Below are positions 32,100 through 43,644 of a stretch of DNA of 64,000 bases, piece by piece. Made by a program: the position numbers and the translations under genes. Source of the stretch: Ypsolopha sequella (lineage: Eukaryota; Arthropoda; Insecta; Lepidoptera; Ypsolophidae); contig OW203989.1 of NCBI GenBank assembly GCA_934047225.1, positions 4,997,977-5,061,976 on the forward strand. Direction: 5' to 3'. Numbering within the stretch: the first letter of the stretch is position 1; the number at the start of each line of letters is the position of its first letter. The notes under the pieces were generated by a model, which was not told where the DNA came from, did not search any database, and worked only from the letters and a program-made list of their open reading frames with translations.

Positions 32100-34805
32100 C
32101 TAGCTGACCCGGCAAACTTCGTTCCGCCTAACAGTCTAATAATATCGTGTTAACTTTAGTTAAACTTAATTTAGGATATCATTAAGGTAATAACATTAAT
32201 ACAACTTTTTTTGCAAATACAGAAATGTTTTCTTGCTTGCCATTGCAAAAGAAGAATGGCAGGGACCCATGTAGTTTCAGTACCGTTGTTAGGCTTAGCG
32301 TAGGGTATTGAAAATATGCAGAAATAATAGTTCTTGGAATAACTAAGAAAAAAGGTAATCGCAGTATCTTTTTAAAACTTGGGGCTTAGATGTTGTTTAG
32401 TGATATCAAAACACTGTACATTAATACGTAAGGATCGAATTAATAACCAACCTCTTTTGTACTTTGCCGTAAATGCAAATGTCATCTGTCATTTCACAGA
32501 GAGTGGCTGCCAGCAACTCAGGTGAATGAAACTCTTGGTTTAAGGCCCTTAATACCGCAAAATGGCCATTTATGGCCAAACCAAAAATATTAAAAAAATG
32601 TATTATGGATTATCAACTCTAGGACAACATATGCAACATTTTTCTTTTTCGTACCACCAAAACTTCTATATGAAAAATTGTTTCAACTGAATGGTGTTTT
32701 TTGGCTTGAATTTCCTACTGCTCCTAAGCGGCTTAGGCGATTTAATTCATTTATGCTTTGATAAATAGATAAACTTGATAGCTATAAATATAACATAGAA
32801 TTATTCAATCGAACAATGACGCCCATGTGAAAAGTATTATTTTCTCCTATTTCGCCCTTTCAAGGACGCAGCGAGCGTCGTAAGAGCCACCACGCATTGT
32901 GCACTGATTTGAACGTTATTTCAATGTCGTTTCCGTCGATATTCGTACAGACAAACGTCGAGCTGCTAATTTGGCGACGGTAATCGCCTTAAACTCTTTC
33001 TACTTCTTTCGTCCAAGGCCAGCAATGACGTTTGACGTAAGACAATAATAGTGAGTGGCTATTATAGATCTATTATACGTTTCTTTATTGCTACTGAGAT
33101 ATTACGAATCGCGTTTTGTTACCACCATAGATTGATTTTACTTATTTTTGTTCCCGAAGTTCTAAAAATATATTGTAAACTGAAATATTACACTCCAAAC
33201 TTGACCTTTATAACACAGAGAAACTTGAGTCTCCAACGATGTCTTATTAGCTGGGTACTGAGCCTGCCATTCTTCTTTAGATGTTAAATATTCACTTAGT
33301 ACACATACCAGGTATTGGGTTATTTATACATCTTGAGCCTAATAGTTAGGTACCTAATACATTAACAATAAAAATTAAGTAAATTGTGTTTTTTTTTTAC
33401 ATTTTACACATTAGGCCTCTTCTCTCTAGCGCCAATATTGCGATACTGCATGTTAAAGCACTTTCTGATATACAACATTTTTTGTTTTGTTATCCGGCGC
33501 AAAAACAAATAAAGCTGATGGTTTTCCGACACGTGAACATGCCACATACAATTGACCATGAGAAAAACATGCATTTTCTAGATTTAGACCACAAACACTC
33601 AAGGATTGTCCTTGTGACTTATTAATCGTCATGGCGAATGCAAGACGGATCGGAAATTGAATTCGCTTGAACTCAAAGGGTAAATCGGTTGGGATCATCG
33701 GAATCCTCGGAATGAGAACTTCCTCACCTTTGAATTTTCCTTTGAGTATCGTCGCGTGTATCACATTCACCATCAGTTTTCCAATCACCAAACGCGTACC
33801 GTTGCATAATTTTGGTTGGTTGAGATTTCGTAGCATGATGACTACTGAGCCAACCTTAAGTCGTAAATTATGCGGTGGTAAGCCAGGCACATCCAAGGAG
33901 TTTAAAAATTCAGTCGGATAGTTGGTAGCTTCGTCTACGTTTGTTACACTGTCAATAGATTTAAATGAATGCAGCGTACCAACGATTTGATTCTGAATTT
34001 CAACATTTAAGTCATCCACATCTTTGTTCTTAGCCGCCAAAATGGCTCGCTCACTCAATCATTTATTGTTTTTGTGGTTAGCAATGATGTTCGGGAACAC
34101 TTGGTTGATGAGCTCGTCTTTTGATGACACGAAATTGCAAAAATTTGGAGGAAACGAAATAAATCCGTTCGATTTGTCGACAGGAACACAACCATTACCA
34201 ATAGCCAGCAATTGCTTGGAGAATTCTTCAGCAGATGGATCGTTCAGCAATGTAACTCTCATGTTTTCTGTGAGCTGAAGTTTCTTCACATAGCGCCACA
34301 GATTTGAGGCTTTGAGGCGATTTCTTGGTCTTCTTCAGTTGATTGATTCGCCCTGTTCCGCAGCCTAACTGCATTACGGCTTTGTTGGGAAATATTAGAT
34401 CTTCTTGGTCGCGGCATTGTTAATTAGGTACTTCTCCAAAACAACAAAACAATCCAACCGACCGACCGGTACATAACCTCAAGCAATCGATACGCAATAC
34501 GATTTTTTTTTTCAATTTGACGGCTGCTGGTTTGTTGTCTTTGCACTTTGAGCTGTCAAATTGCATTGCGACTGTGGTGCCACCGGTGTTTTTTTATATT
34601 TCAACAGATGGCACCACATGCTATTTGCATTAGTAAAATTAATTAATTAATTTATTGTTATTAGATAACTTATCCGATATTTTATTACTTATTCTGCTAT
34701 TCGGAGCGGAGAAGAATCCACCAAAAAAGAGATAACTAACATCGGTCCAGCCGATCTTGAGTTATAAGTGGTGTAACTAACACGACTTTGTTTTATATAT
34801 TTAGA
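32100..34805 (-). mobile_element. Helitron H2, internally deleted (hybrid flanks)
   Basis: 2,706 bp with the same ends as H1. The left flank (A at 32099, preceded by E1) equals that of H3, and the right flank (T at 34806, then D2) equals that of H1. At three positions where H1 differs (AATATTAAAAAAATG versus AATATTTAAAAAATG; a T-run near 33390; CAGCAATG versus CAACAATG near 34245), H2 agrees with H3. It contains the TTAA MITE at 32544-32988. Confidence 0.92.
33453..34417 (-). pseudogene. Helitron Rep remnant + helicase C-terminus (H2)
   Basis: Same content as in H1: a 43-codon N-terminal remnant (34417-34286), then 76 codons (34289-34059), the shared TGA, and 201 codons (34058-33453) with motifs INKSQGQ and GQLYVACSR. 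The protein text of the 201-codon part is identical to H1 and H3. Confidence 0.88.
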
Positions 34806-35176
34806 TTTTTTAATTTATTTACAATGGTTGGCTAACCTGAAGCCTTTCCTGTGTACCATAAATGTTATACTTTTTTTTTTCAGTGTTTAACGGCTCTGGA
34901 TACAGTCCTTTTAAGCCAATCATAATTTAAAGTTCACAAGATTATATTTGTTTTCATTTTCTCACACTATGCATTGAAAAACGTAGTATGATACATGGGC
35001 GTAAAAGCAATAAATTACTTGGTTACGTTTAAAACACTCGCTACGCTCGTGTTTTAAATCGTCCTCGTAATTTATTCCTTTGCGCCCTAGTAGCATAAAC
35101 TACTATTGTATATGTAATCAGTAAGTATTATATTATTTACGTGACACCATTCCCACGCTACTTAATTTAGTTATAA

Positions 35177-35685
35177 TTAATATTTAGTTGCGTATTCTTT
35201 GTTGTCAATGACAGCTCTGCAACGATGTGGCATTGATTCAAGCAATTTTAGACATTTTTCGAGTGGGATTGAGTTCTATACTTCGACAAAAGCTTCGTAA
35301 AGTTTGTTTTGACTAGAATTGCGTTTGTTTGAGACGTTCTTTTCAACGACATACTACAGATTTTCTATAAGGATTTAAATCCCGACTATTTGCAGGCCAG
35401 TCTAAGACGGATATACGCTGTTCCCTTAGAAAACATTTCACACTGTTGGCCGTGTGTTTAGGGTCATTTTCATGCTGAAAGATCCAGGTTACAGGCAAAT
35501 GTTTGTCAGAGTAGGGAATCATTGACTCCTCCAAGATGTTTTTGTACTGAAACTGATCCATTTTACCTTCAATCTTTCGAACGGATCCATCACCACATCC
35601 AGAAAAACATCCCCAAACTTTAATATTTCCACCACCGTGCTTGACTATGCTCCTTGTGTATTTATAATCGTAAGCATGGTTTATT
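35177..35685 (-). pseudogene. Tc1-like transposase, C-terminal half (copy 2)
   Basis: Tandem copy of 27343-27851 with the same shift and stops. The adjoining A-run is one base longer, which changes where the open frame ends (139 instead of 124 codons when extended into the LINE tail). Confidence 0.82.
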
Positions 35686-38474
35686 GAAAGAAAGAAAGAA
35701 AACAGATTTATTGCCAAAAAAAAAAAGTGTACAATGAAGACATATAAATAATTAAAAGACAAACTTACGAACTAAATTTAAAATAAACAAACTTAAAAGA
35801 AATACAATGTCGATTAAATATTCTTTGTTCTTTTTGGCAACAGGTGGCACGCTCAGCTGTGCTGCTAGATTAAAAAAACTAACAGCGCTGTTTTTCAACG
35901 TACACCTAGGACAAAAAATATACAAATTTCTATTCAATAAATTGCAGAAGGCGCATAAAACATAAAAATTGGAAAAAAAGACTTAAGGCTCCAGTCCCCT
36001 AAAAATCAGTATTCTTGCAGAATTATCAGAAAAAAAAGATTTTATTTTAGTTAGTAAGAAAGCAATAAATAAAATACATTTTACGTTAATTTATAGTGTG
36101 GAATTTGAAGATTTCAAAACTTATTTTTTCCTTTACTTTAATGCTACTTTTAATAGGTTTTTTAGGCTTTAAACATACCTTTATTTATGTTATACGCGTT
36201 GAGAGTCTCATTCATGCACACGTCACGTAAAAATTATGACAAAAACAAGAAATTTATTCAGGTAACATTTATTCCCATATCTTCAACAATAATCTTACCT
36301 GGTTACTTTTTTGGATAATACTTTAGTTTTCTTATTTCGAGTGCTTTAACTAGTTGTGATTTTATGAATTCAACCACTGATAAAATATTTTTTTTCTAGT
36401 AGAAAACTATCGTTTAGCGTAGTCAAATTTAAAACACGTAGAATAGAACTATTAATTAGTGAAATAACAAAAAACGGTATTTAAAAAATTATTTTAAGAA
36501 CATTTTATCAAATCGAAACTTATCGAGAGTTTAAAACACAAAACGCGTCGATATTTCCCTCAGTTTCGCTGGGACATCGCAGCGTTCAGACGTGTGTTGT
36601 GTAGCTCGACGTCATTTTACCTCTCGCTCGCACGGTTGCTCCCTTTCCCTCGTGTAGATTCTTATGGAGAAGCGAACTGTATCATTAAAGTTGCTCTACT
36701 TGAATATTGCACTTATCATTTAATAAGTAAACAACTATGGATAAAATATTTTTTGAATATTTTAAGAAATCCCTGTTTCGATAAAATAAAGTCTAATCTA
36801 CGTCCGTCCGTATTTCACAGCATCATAACTTTAGCACTATCAAGATAAAGACATGTAGTTTCGCACAAAAATAGCATTAATTTGCCTACATATTACATTG
36901 TAAAAAAAATATGAAAAATTTGAAATTGTTTAAAATATTTTCAAAACAAAAGTGAGAAAAATAAAAAATATCCTAAAAATACAATATGGGTATCAAACTG
37001 TAGACACTAAAAAGGTGATTGTAAAAATATATACTTTTACTATATTTACTGGCACTGGTTTTGTGAAATCTTCAAAAAAACTACAATAACGTGTATGTCC
37101 GAAACTGGTAGACCGAAAAATATGAAAAAAATGTCCAGTATAGATCATAACTGACCAATAACCGGGAAAACTATAGTGATTTAAAAATATAAAAAAAGTA
37201 AAATAAATAAAAAAAAAACATTTATAGAAATACAATATGGGCATCACATTGTAGGTATTGAAAAGCTTATTGTAATAATATATAGTTTGGCTATATTTAA
37301 TTCCATCTATTTCGAGAAATCCTTGAAAATCTATAAAAAAATGTATGTCCCCCCTCTTATCTCCAAAACTGGTGCACCGAAAAATATGAAAAAAATCATG
37401 GTAATATGCGTTTACTTAAAAATTACAGAAAAAATAAAGCGGTTGAGAAATTCACGAAAAAAAATTATAAATTTTATCATCCACAATACGGAACCCTAGG
37501 TTCTGACTAGAGTCTGACTCGCACTTGGCCAGTTTTTTTTCAAGATATTTGCGGTAGGCCGTTTTTTTGGGCGGTTTTAATTTAGTTTTCGGAGCTTTTA
37601 TTAAATTAATTTTAGCTTAATTTTTACCATAAGTATCCGGTTATCCGGATAATACATTATCCGTTATCCGAAAAGTAAAAATCTGCGAATAATTGCATGC
37701 CCTAATTTGCTTAGATTAAGTTATGTTAATGTGTGTTAATTCGAAAACCCGTAAAGCCGTATTTAAGAAGTTGTGGTCTATAAAACCCACGGGGATGGCG
37801 TGACACAAATTTTATACCAGCACCGCTGTCGCCACTTTTTGGAATAACTAAAGCCGAAGCTACATCCTTTTTATTACTTTACTTACTTTTATTTCAAATA
37901 TATTAAAAAGCTATCGAAGTCACTAAAACTGACAGTCGAGATAACAACGTGCTAGACAATAATGCATCAAAACAAAAGAACGTACGCAGCTGCGGTTCTT
38001 ATCATTAAAACATCACATTTCTAAAACTAAATTTTTTACCTTTTTTATTGCACCTTAGTCATAATCATGGACACACAAACCGACAGACACTTAATTACCG
38101 TAAGGGTTTCTATTTTTGATATTATATTACTTAAAGAACTGATTGTAATATGTGTGTGAGTATTAGGAATACATAATTTTGAATGTTTTCATTGTTACGA
38201 TTTGATTATTAATTTTCTACATTTCCAAATTTTATAAAGGTATTTTTTATGTCAGGCATTAGTTAAATGAAAATCTTGATGAATAAAGAAATTTTCGGGC
38301 ACAACTACACGCTTTTTAGGGCATGCAGGTTTCCTTAGAGAGATAGGGCTCATCACGTTGAGACGTAATAATCGTCAGAGAAACGCGGGTGTACTTATAG
38401 GTACACGTATGGATGGACTTATGACTTGCATCTCACAGTTCACACTCGGAACACCTCTTGACACCCCTTCGGTA
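35686..38474. repeat. Second copies of LINE tail, GGGTTCCG element and SINE fragment
   Basis: The LINE 3' end at 35686-35970 (minus), the GGGTTCCG element at 36796-37546 (minus) and the SINE fragment at 38312-38474 (plus) are tandem copies of 27852-28136, 28962-29712 and 30478-30640, shifted by 7,834 bp. Confidence 0.85.
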
Positions 38475-39410
38475 AAAATTTGCAAATAATTGCATGACCT
38501 ATAAAATGTATTGTGTCTAAATACTAATCACTTTTACTGCTACCAATAAGCCATCTATTCCAGATAGATTTACTTTTGTTTATTTTGCTTTTGCAAATTC
38601 ATTTTGTTTGTTCCGATAAACAAACCAAACTTTGTAAATTACCGTTACTTGAATAATTAAAAATCTTCACATGTCAAATTTTAAGTAATCGTACACTCAT
38701 TTAACGAAGTAGAGCAACATTCAGGTGCGGTCTCTAACATCTTAATGCAGCGGGGGGAGCGCCACTTCTAGAGCCTCAGGTAAGATGAAAGCGAAATGTT
38801 GCAAAGAGAGTCTGGGGCCTTAAGGGGGGCTTATCCCAATTTTGTCTGTTTTCAAACTCATTTTAAAGCATCAAATAGTTACTTTTAAAATCTGAAAAAA
38901 ATATATGTTTTAGATACATCTTTTCTGCAGGTTTTTTTGTGGTTCAATTTGCGAGACGTAACACTTTGCTCGATCGAAAAAAAATCCGAAACTTTGTCGA
39001 TTTTTAAGATTTTTTTTGTTTTATGTAACGTGTACTTAACCAAATTGTATGAAAATTGCAGATAATTAAAGGAAAACTACTGTACTAATAACTTTTGTGG
39101 TTACTTTTTTTTTAGTGAAAATCGTTTTTTTTTTCTAAATTTAAAAAGAAAAATTGATTCGCGACTACTCGGCGAGCGGCCGCCAGTTGCCCGCCAGCGG
39201 CTGTCGAGGCAAGACCTATGTCAGTTTTCTGAGCCCTGGTTCCCCCTCACTCGCCTCGAAGCTCTGATAGAGTGTACTATTATTATTTAAATAATCGTGT
39301 AAATAGACATCAAACTATCAGTTGTGTGTACATGTAAATAAAAATCATTTAGTGTAAATCATCTTGCTTGGATGTTTAAAAATAAAGATGGAAACTAGAA
39401 ATAAGAAGAA

Positions 39411-39893
39411 AAAAACCGGCCAAGTGCGAGTCAGACTCGCGTACCTAGGGTTCCGTATTTTGGATGATAAATTTAATTTACTATTTTTTTTCGTGAATTT
39501 CTCAACTGCTTTATTTTTCCTGTAATCTTTACGTAAACACTATTACCATGATTTTTTTTATAATGTTCGGTCTACTAGTTTTGGAGATAAAGACATACAT
39601 TTTTTGATATCAATGTATTTTTACAATCAGCTTTTTAATATCTATAATTTGATACCCATATTGTATTTTTAGGATAACATTTTTTAGTTTTGTTTTGGAA
39701 ATATTTTGAATAATTTCAATCTTTTTTTTACATCGTGATATGTGGGCAAGTAAATGCTATTTTTGTGCCAAATTTCATGTCTTTATCTGTAAAGGTGCTA
39801 AAGTTATGAGGCTGTGACATACGGACGGACGGACAACGGAGTCTCACCATAAAGGTTCCTTTTGTACCTTTTATGTACTACGGAACCATACAA
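39411..39893 (+). mobile_element. GGGTTCCG-ended dispersed element inside the TTAA element
   Basis: Begins CGGCCAAGTGCGAGTCAGAC and CTAGGGTTCCGTATTTTGGA, and ends ACGGACGGACGGACAACGG and TACTACGGAACC. Shorter than the copy at 28962-29712, lacking its internal duplication. Non-coding. Confidence 0.65.
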
Positions 39894-40208
39894 ATCATCA
39901 AATTTGAGAGTGCTGAAGATAAGAAAACAATTCTTTGAAACTGTAACGAGATGTTTTATTGATCGTACAGAACAACCAACTTTTGAAATTACGCAAAAAA
40001 TGTAAACAACTCACGAGTCCGAGTATAACTGTACAACAGTAAAATGTAACAGTACTTACTCTTGCAGTCAGACAGAATATATAGATATATAATGTACATA
40101 TTATGTAAAGATATAATATATATATATATAAAAAATAATGCGATTGTATCTACGTATTATTATTTTTTTGTAAGCGTAAGTATGAATCGTATGTAACTAA
40201 GTGATTAA

Positions 40209-40523
40209 ATAAAATTTCTTAACTTCAGCTTATCAATTTTTCGTACTGAGCAGGGCACCTTCGCATCGAGACAATGCATAGAGGCAACAAGTACGACAAA
40301 ACTCGATAAAAACAGTAATTGGTATTACCAGGTACAAGGACAGCTTTACGTGACAGAACGGCGATTATGTCTCTTTGGCATTTGGGTAGGAGATAAGGAA
40401 CTTGTACATATTGAATGCATTACAAGAGATGATGATTTTTGGATGACGAAGATGGAGAGGAAGCTAATACAATTTTATATAAAATGTGTAATACCAGAGA
40501 TAGTGAAAGTGATAGTGAAATGA
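40209..40523 (+). pseudogene. YqaJ-type exonuclease domain fragment
   Basis: A frame open from 40209 to TGA at 40521-40523, without a convincing ATG. It contains NSNWYYQVQGQLYVTERRLC, LFGIWVGDKELV, RDDDFWMTKMERKLIQFYI and IPEIV. This is the C-terminal half of the YqaJ/lambda-exonuclease-like domain common in arthropod genomes (family knowledge): the conserved glutamine in the YYQVQGQL strand and the closing DDDFW..K helix. The upstream Asp and E-x-K metal-binding residues are not in this frame, so it is a fragment or a single exon. Its position inside a TTAA element makes it cargo. A 71-codon ATG frame at 40439-40654 overlaps it in another phase and is probably incidental. Confidence 0.6.
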
Positions 40524-42594
40524 GTTTATTTGCCACAGAACATATAAAAAAAGAGCAAGCTTATCAAATGCTACACGTTGAAGTAACTTGCAGCTCTGAT
40601 TTTCAGTTTGCCACATATGAACAAAACACAATAGCAAATAGAAGTAAAACATAATAATTAATAATTAAAAATTTTACCTAGTACAATTATAATATTGACT
40701 AAGAAAATAATGAATAATAATAATTTATTCATAAAAATAATATTGAATAATTGAAATAATATTGAAAACACACTAAAAAATAATTAATTTGAGCACGCAT
40801 AAATCGCATGCTGATAAGATTGAAAAATAATAGTATGTAGTCAAATTAAAAAACTTGACTAAGTAACTTTTGTTTATTATATTAATCTACTGCAAATCTT
40901 TTACGTTTCGATTCTGTCAACTCGATTTAAATTTGTTGGTAATAGTAATCGAAAGTCGATGTCGTTGTGTATCGACTAATATGGTACTTCGCTAGTACTC
41001 TACATAAACACATCTGTCAAATGTAACCTCGTAAATGGAATAGACTGTAATGGATGTCATGCAAAAAAAATTAGAGAGAAAAGACATAAATAAAAAAGGA
41101 AATTTACATATAAAATAAAATAACAACATGGTATAGTAAACCCACGGTATACACGCGGGATGTCTATAAGAACTCTGACTTTGCATGATAATAAAAATAA
41201 TATTTAATAAGAATCCACGTTTTCCTTCACCTATCTCAGAGCAACAATCAAGCTATGACACCTCGCAACCGGGTCCTAGCACTAGCACACATACAACAGA
41301 ACAAATCGTGCGACTAAAAATACCGAGTGGGCGAATTTAAAGTATAAAATCGAAACTACTTCACCAAAAATCAAAAAATAGGTGCGACGAAGAGCGAAGC
41401 GAGAAGAAGCGTGTTAGGTTTACATGTAATATAAAATAAGGAGCCGAGCGAAGCGGAAAAAAAGGGGTTTATTCGAATCCATTTACTCCACTATAACGTC
41501 ATCTACGTATTTCATTTTTGGGTAAATGTTTATTGAGTATTTGATTAAAATTCTCACTGAAAGAAAACGCGATTGGATGAAATTTTCTTGATTTTATTTA
41601 ATTCCGAAAAGACCTCTAATTTGTTTTATTTTTTCCTGTAATTCTGAAATCCTAACTAATTTCATTGTCAAATTCCATTCAAAATGTGGATATTATGTAT
41701 TTGTAAAGTCTCCTTGAAAAACGTTTTGACAAAATTGCTTAGTACATTTTATATTAATAAAAAACCGACTTTTTTACTACTTTTCCACGAATCCGTCCCA
41801 CTCGCACTGAGGGTTTTTTCGCATATGGAGTATACCCTAAAATACACTAAAATAAAAAATTGTTCGCCTGAGAATTATCAACTCAACTCAAATTTGTAAT
41901 TTCAAGTCGCCGTTTACAATATTTTTATTCGCTTACAATCTTTCGCCCACTTAGTATTGTAGTACGCTATATTCAGTATTTTTGCCACCTTTTATTTGAA
42001 TTTGTATTCGCTCATTTAAATACTACGCCTATAATTTTAGTTTTAGTGCCGTCGAAACCTAAATTATTCCAAAGTAATTTAGCTTCTATTTTTAATACTT
42101 ATGAACTATTTTGTAATAAACAAAATTTAGTTTTGACAGCTCCTAGATTACAATGAAAGCCTTCAGAGTCAGCTTTGTTAGCTCATATGGTTACCAAGTG
42201 TATTAAATATTTTTAGCTGTACTTCCAAATGTTTTACAAGAGCGTGCTTAGATATTGCTCATATGATCCAATGTAATAAACTCCCCTATTTGTACTAACT
42301 CAGTTTTTTAGTAGGAATAGTTTATGTTGGTTCATTTATCGGAATCAATTCTTATTAGTACGAAGTACAGTTACTGGCCCAGAACCTATTTTAATGTACG
42401 CGGCGGTCGGTGGCGAGTCACGTGAGGACACGATTCTAGCCGCTCAGTTGCATCGTAAATAAATACGTCGCGGTGAATTGGCGGGGGCTGAGGTAGCGAT
42501 AAATACCTACAGGTCCCGGATAACCTGCCCTTAATGTTAAACATGTTAAGTGCGGTAAAAAAAAAGAATACAAGAGTTAAAAGAGTGTTGAGTA

Positions 42595-43597
42595 TACAGG
42601 GTGGAAAAAATGAAAGGGCCCTGGAGGGGAACTACCTTAAATCCTTTAGTTAGCTCATTTTACTAAAAGGAAACATTCCTTTATTTTTTAAAAGAAACAA
42701 AACTGCATTCAAAGATCTTCTAAAATTTGCTTGTCTCACCCGGGAACTGAACCAACTAAAAATTAAAAAAATAAACCCTCGCTATTTTATTATACGAATC
42801 GGTAAGATTATTGTTCAGGATTAAATTTGCCGAATAAACATTTAGCCTTACACTCATATGTTGTACGAGATACCCATGAAATTGAATATTTATTACAAGT
42901 TTTTTATTAACAATACCTAATACTGTTCACTTGTAAAGTAATAATTATACGCCATTATTACACAATGACAGCACGGAATGAAAGCAAAACAAAACAAAAT
43001 TTGAATTTCGAACGAAATTTATGGTTCGAACTTCAAATTTGAAAAAAAAAATACGTTCCTTTTTTAAACTTTTCGTCAGTACGCCTAGTGCAAGAAGTAA
43101 TTGTGCTCTGCATACATTTCTTATTACCATTTAACGATTTTCTTATTGAAGTCTTCAACAAGGTACTTAAGATAAATAACATTAGCAAGCTTTTACTTCA
43201 TACGATGTCTTTGGATGTAAGAGAGATAAGAAAATTATAACGTGTCATTTACTTGTTACAAGTGAACAGTACTAGGCATTGTTATCAAAGAAATTGTAAT
43301 AAATATTTCATTTCATGAGTATCTCGTACAACAGATGAGTGTAAGACCAAATGTTTATTATACAAATTTTATTCTGAACAATAATCCTACCGATTCGTAT
43401 GATAAAATAGCGCGGGTTTATTTTTTTAATTTTTAATTGGTTTGATTCCTGGGTAAGACAAGCGAATTTCAGAATATCTTTGAATGCAGTTTTGTTTCTT
43501 TTAAAAAATAAAGGAATGTTTCCTTTCAGTAAAATGACCTAACTAAAGGATTTAAGGTAGTTCCCCTCCAGGGCCCTTAAATTTTTTCCACCCTGTA
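42595..43597. mobile_element. Fold-back element C, copy 2
   Basis: Tandem-duplicate of 31050-32052 (E2 versus E1), 1,003 bp, TACAGGGTGG ends and TA flanks. Confidence 0.8.
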
Positions 43598-43644
43598 TAG
43601 AGGTGTAACTGGTATCTTATTTACGTTCAATGATTATATATGTA

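Larger units (their letters stand above)
26972..34805. repeat. 7,834-bp tandem unit, copy 1 (D1 + E1 + Helitron H2)
   Basis: D1 is 26972-30985, TTAA is 30986-30989, E1 is 30990-32099 and H2 is 32100-34805. Unit 2 (34806-46350) repeats all parts in the same order, with one added element at the TTAA. D1 and D2 are each 4,014 bp, E1 and E2 each 1,110 bp, and H2 and H3 each 2,706 bp. The few differences I saw are in homopolymer runs and single bases (for example A-run length near 27882 and near 29068, A/G near 29694). Confidence 0.95.
38824..42530 (+). mobile_element. piggyBac-like TTAA element with exonuclease-domain cargo
   Basis: 3,707 bp between two TTAA. The single TTAA at 30986-30989 in unit 1 is the matching empty site. 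The left end is GGGGGGCTTATCCC and the right end on the other strand is GGGCAGGTTATCCGGG, an imperfect short inverted repeat. I see no piggyBac transposase, so it would need one in trans. It contains a GGGTTCCG element (39411-39893) and a YqaJ-like fragment (40209-40523). A further 43-codon stretch near 41210-41340 has a Ser/Thr/Pro-rich run, QPGPSTSTHTTEQIVRLKI. GC-rich patches lie at 39165-39260 and 42390-42510 near the ends. Confidence 0.85.

Noticed and set aside
38824..42530. An intact host gene specific to unit 2
   Set aside because: TTAA flanks, inverted ends and a clean empty site in unit 1 show it is an inserted element. The only recognisable protein piece is a partial YqaJ-like domain.
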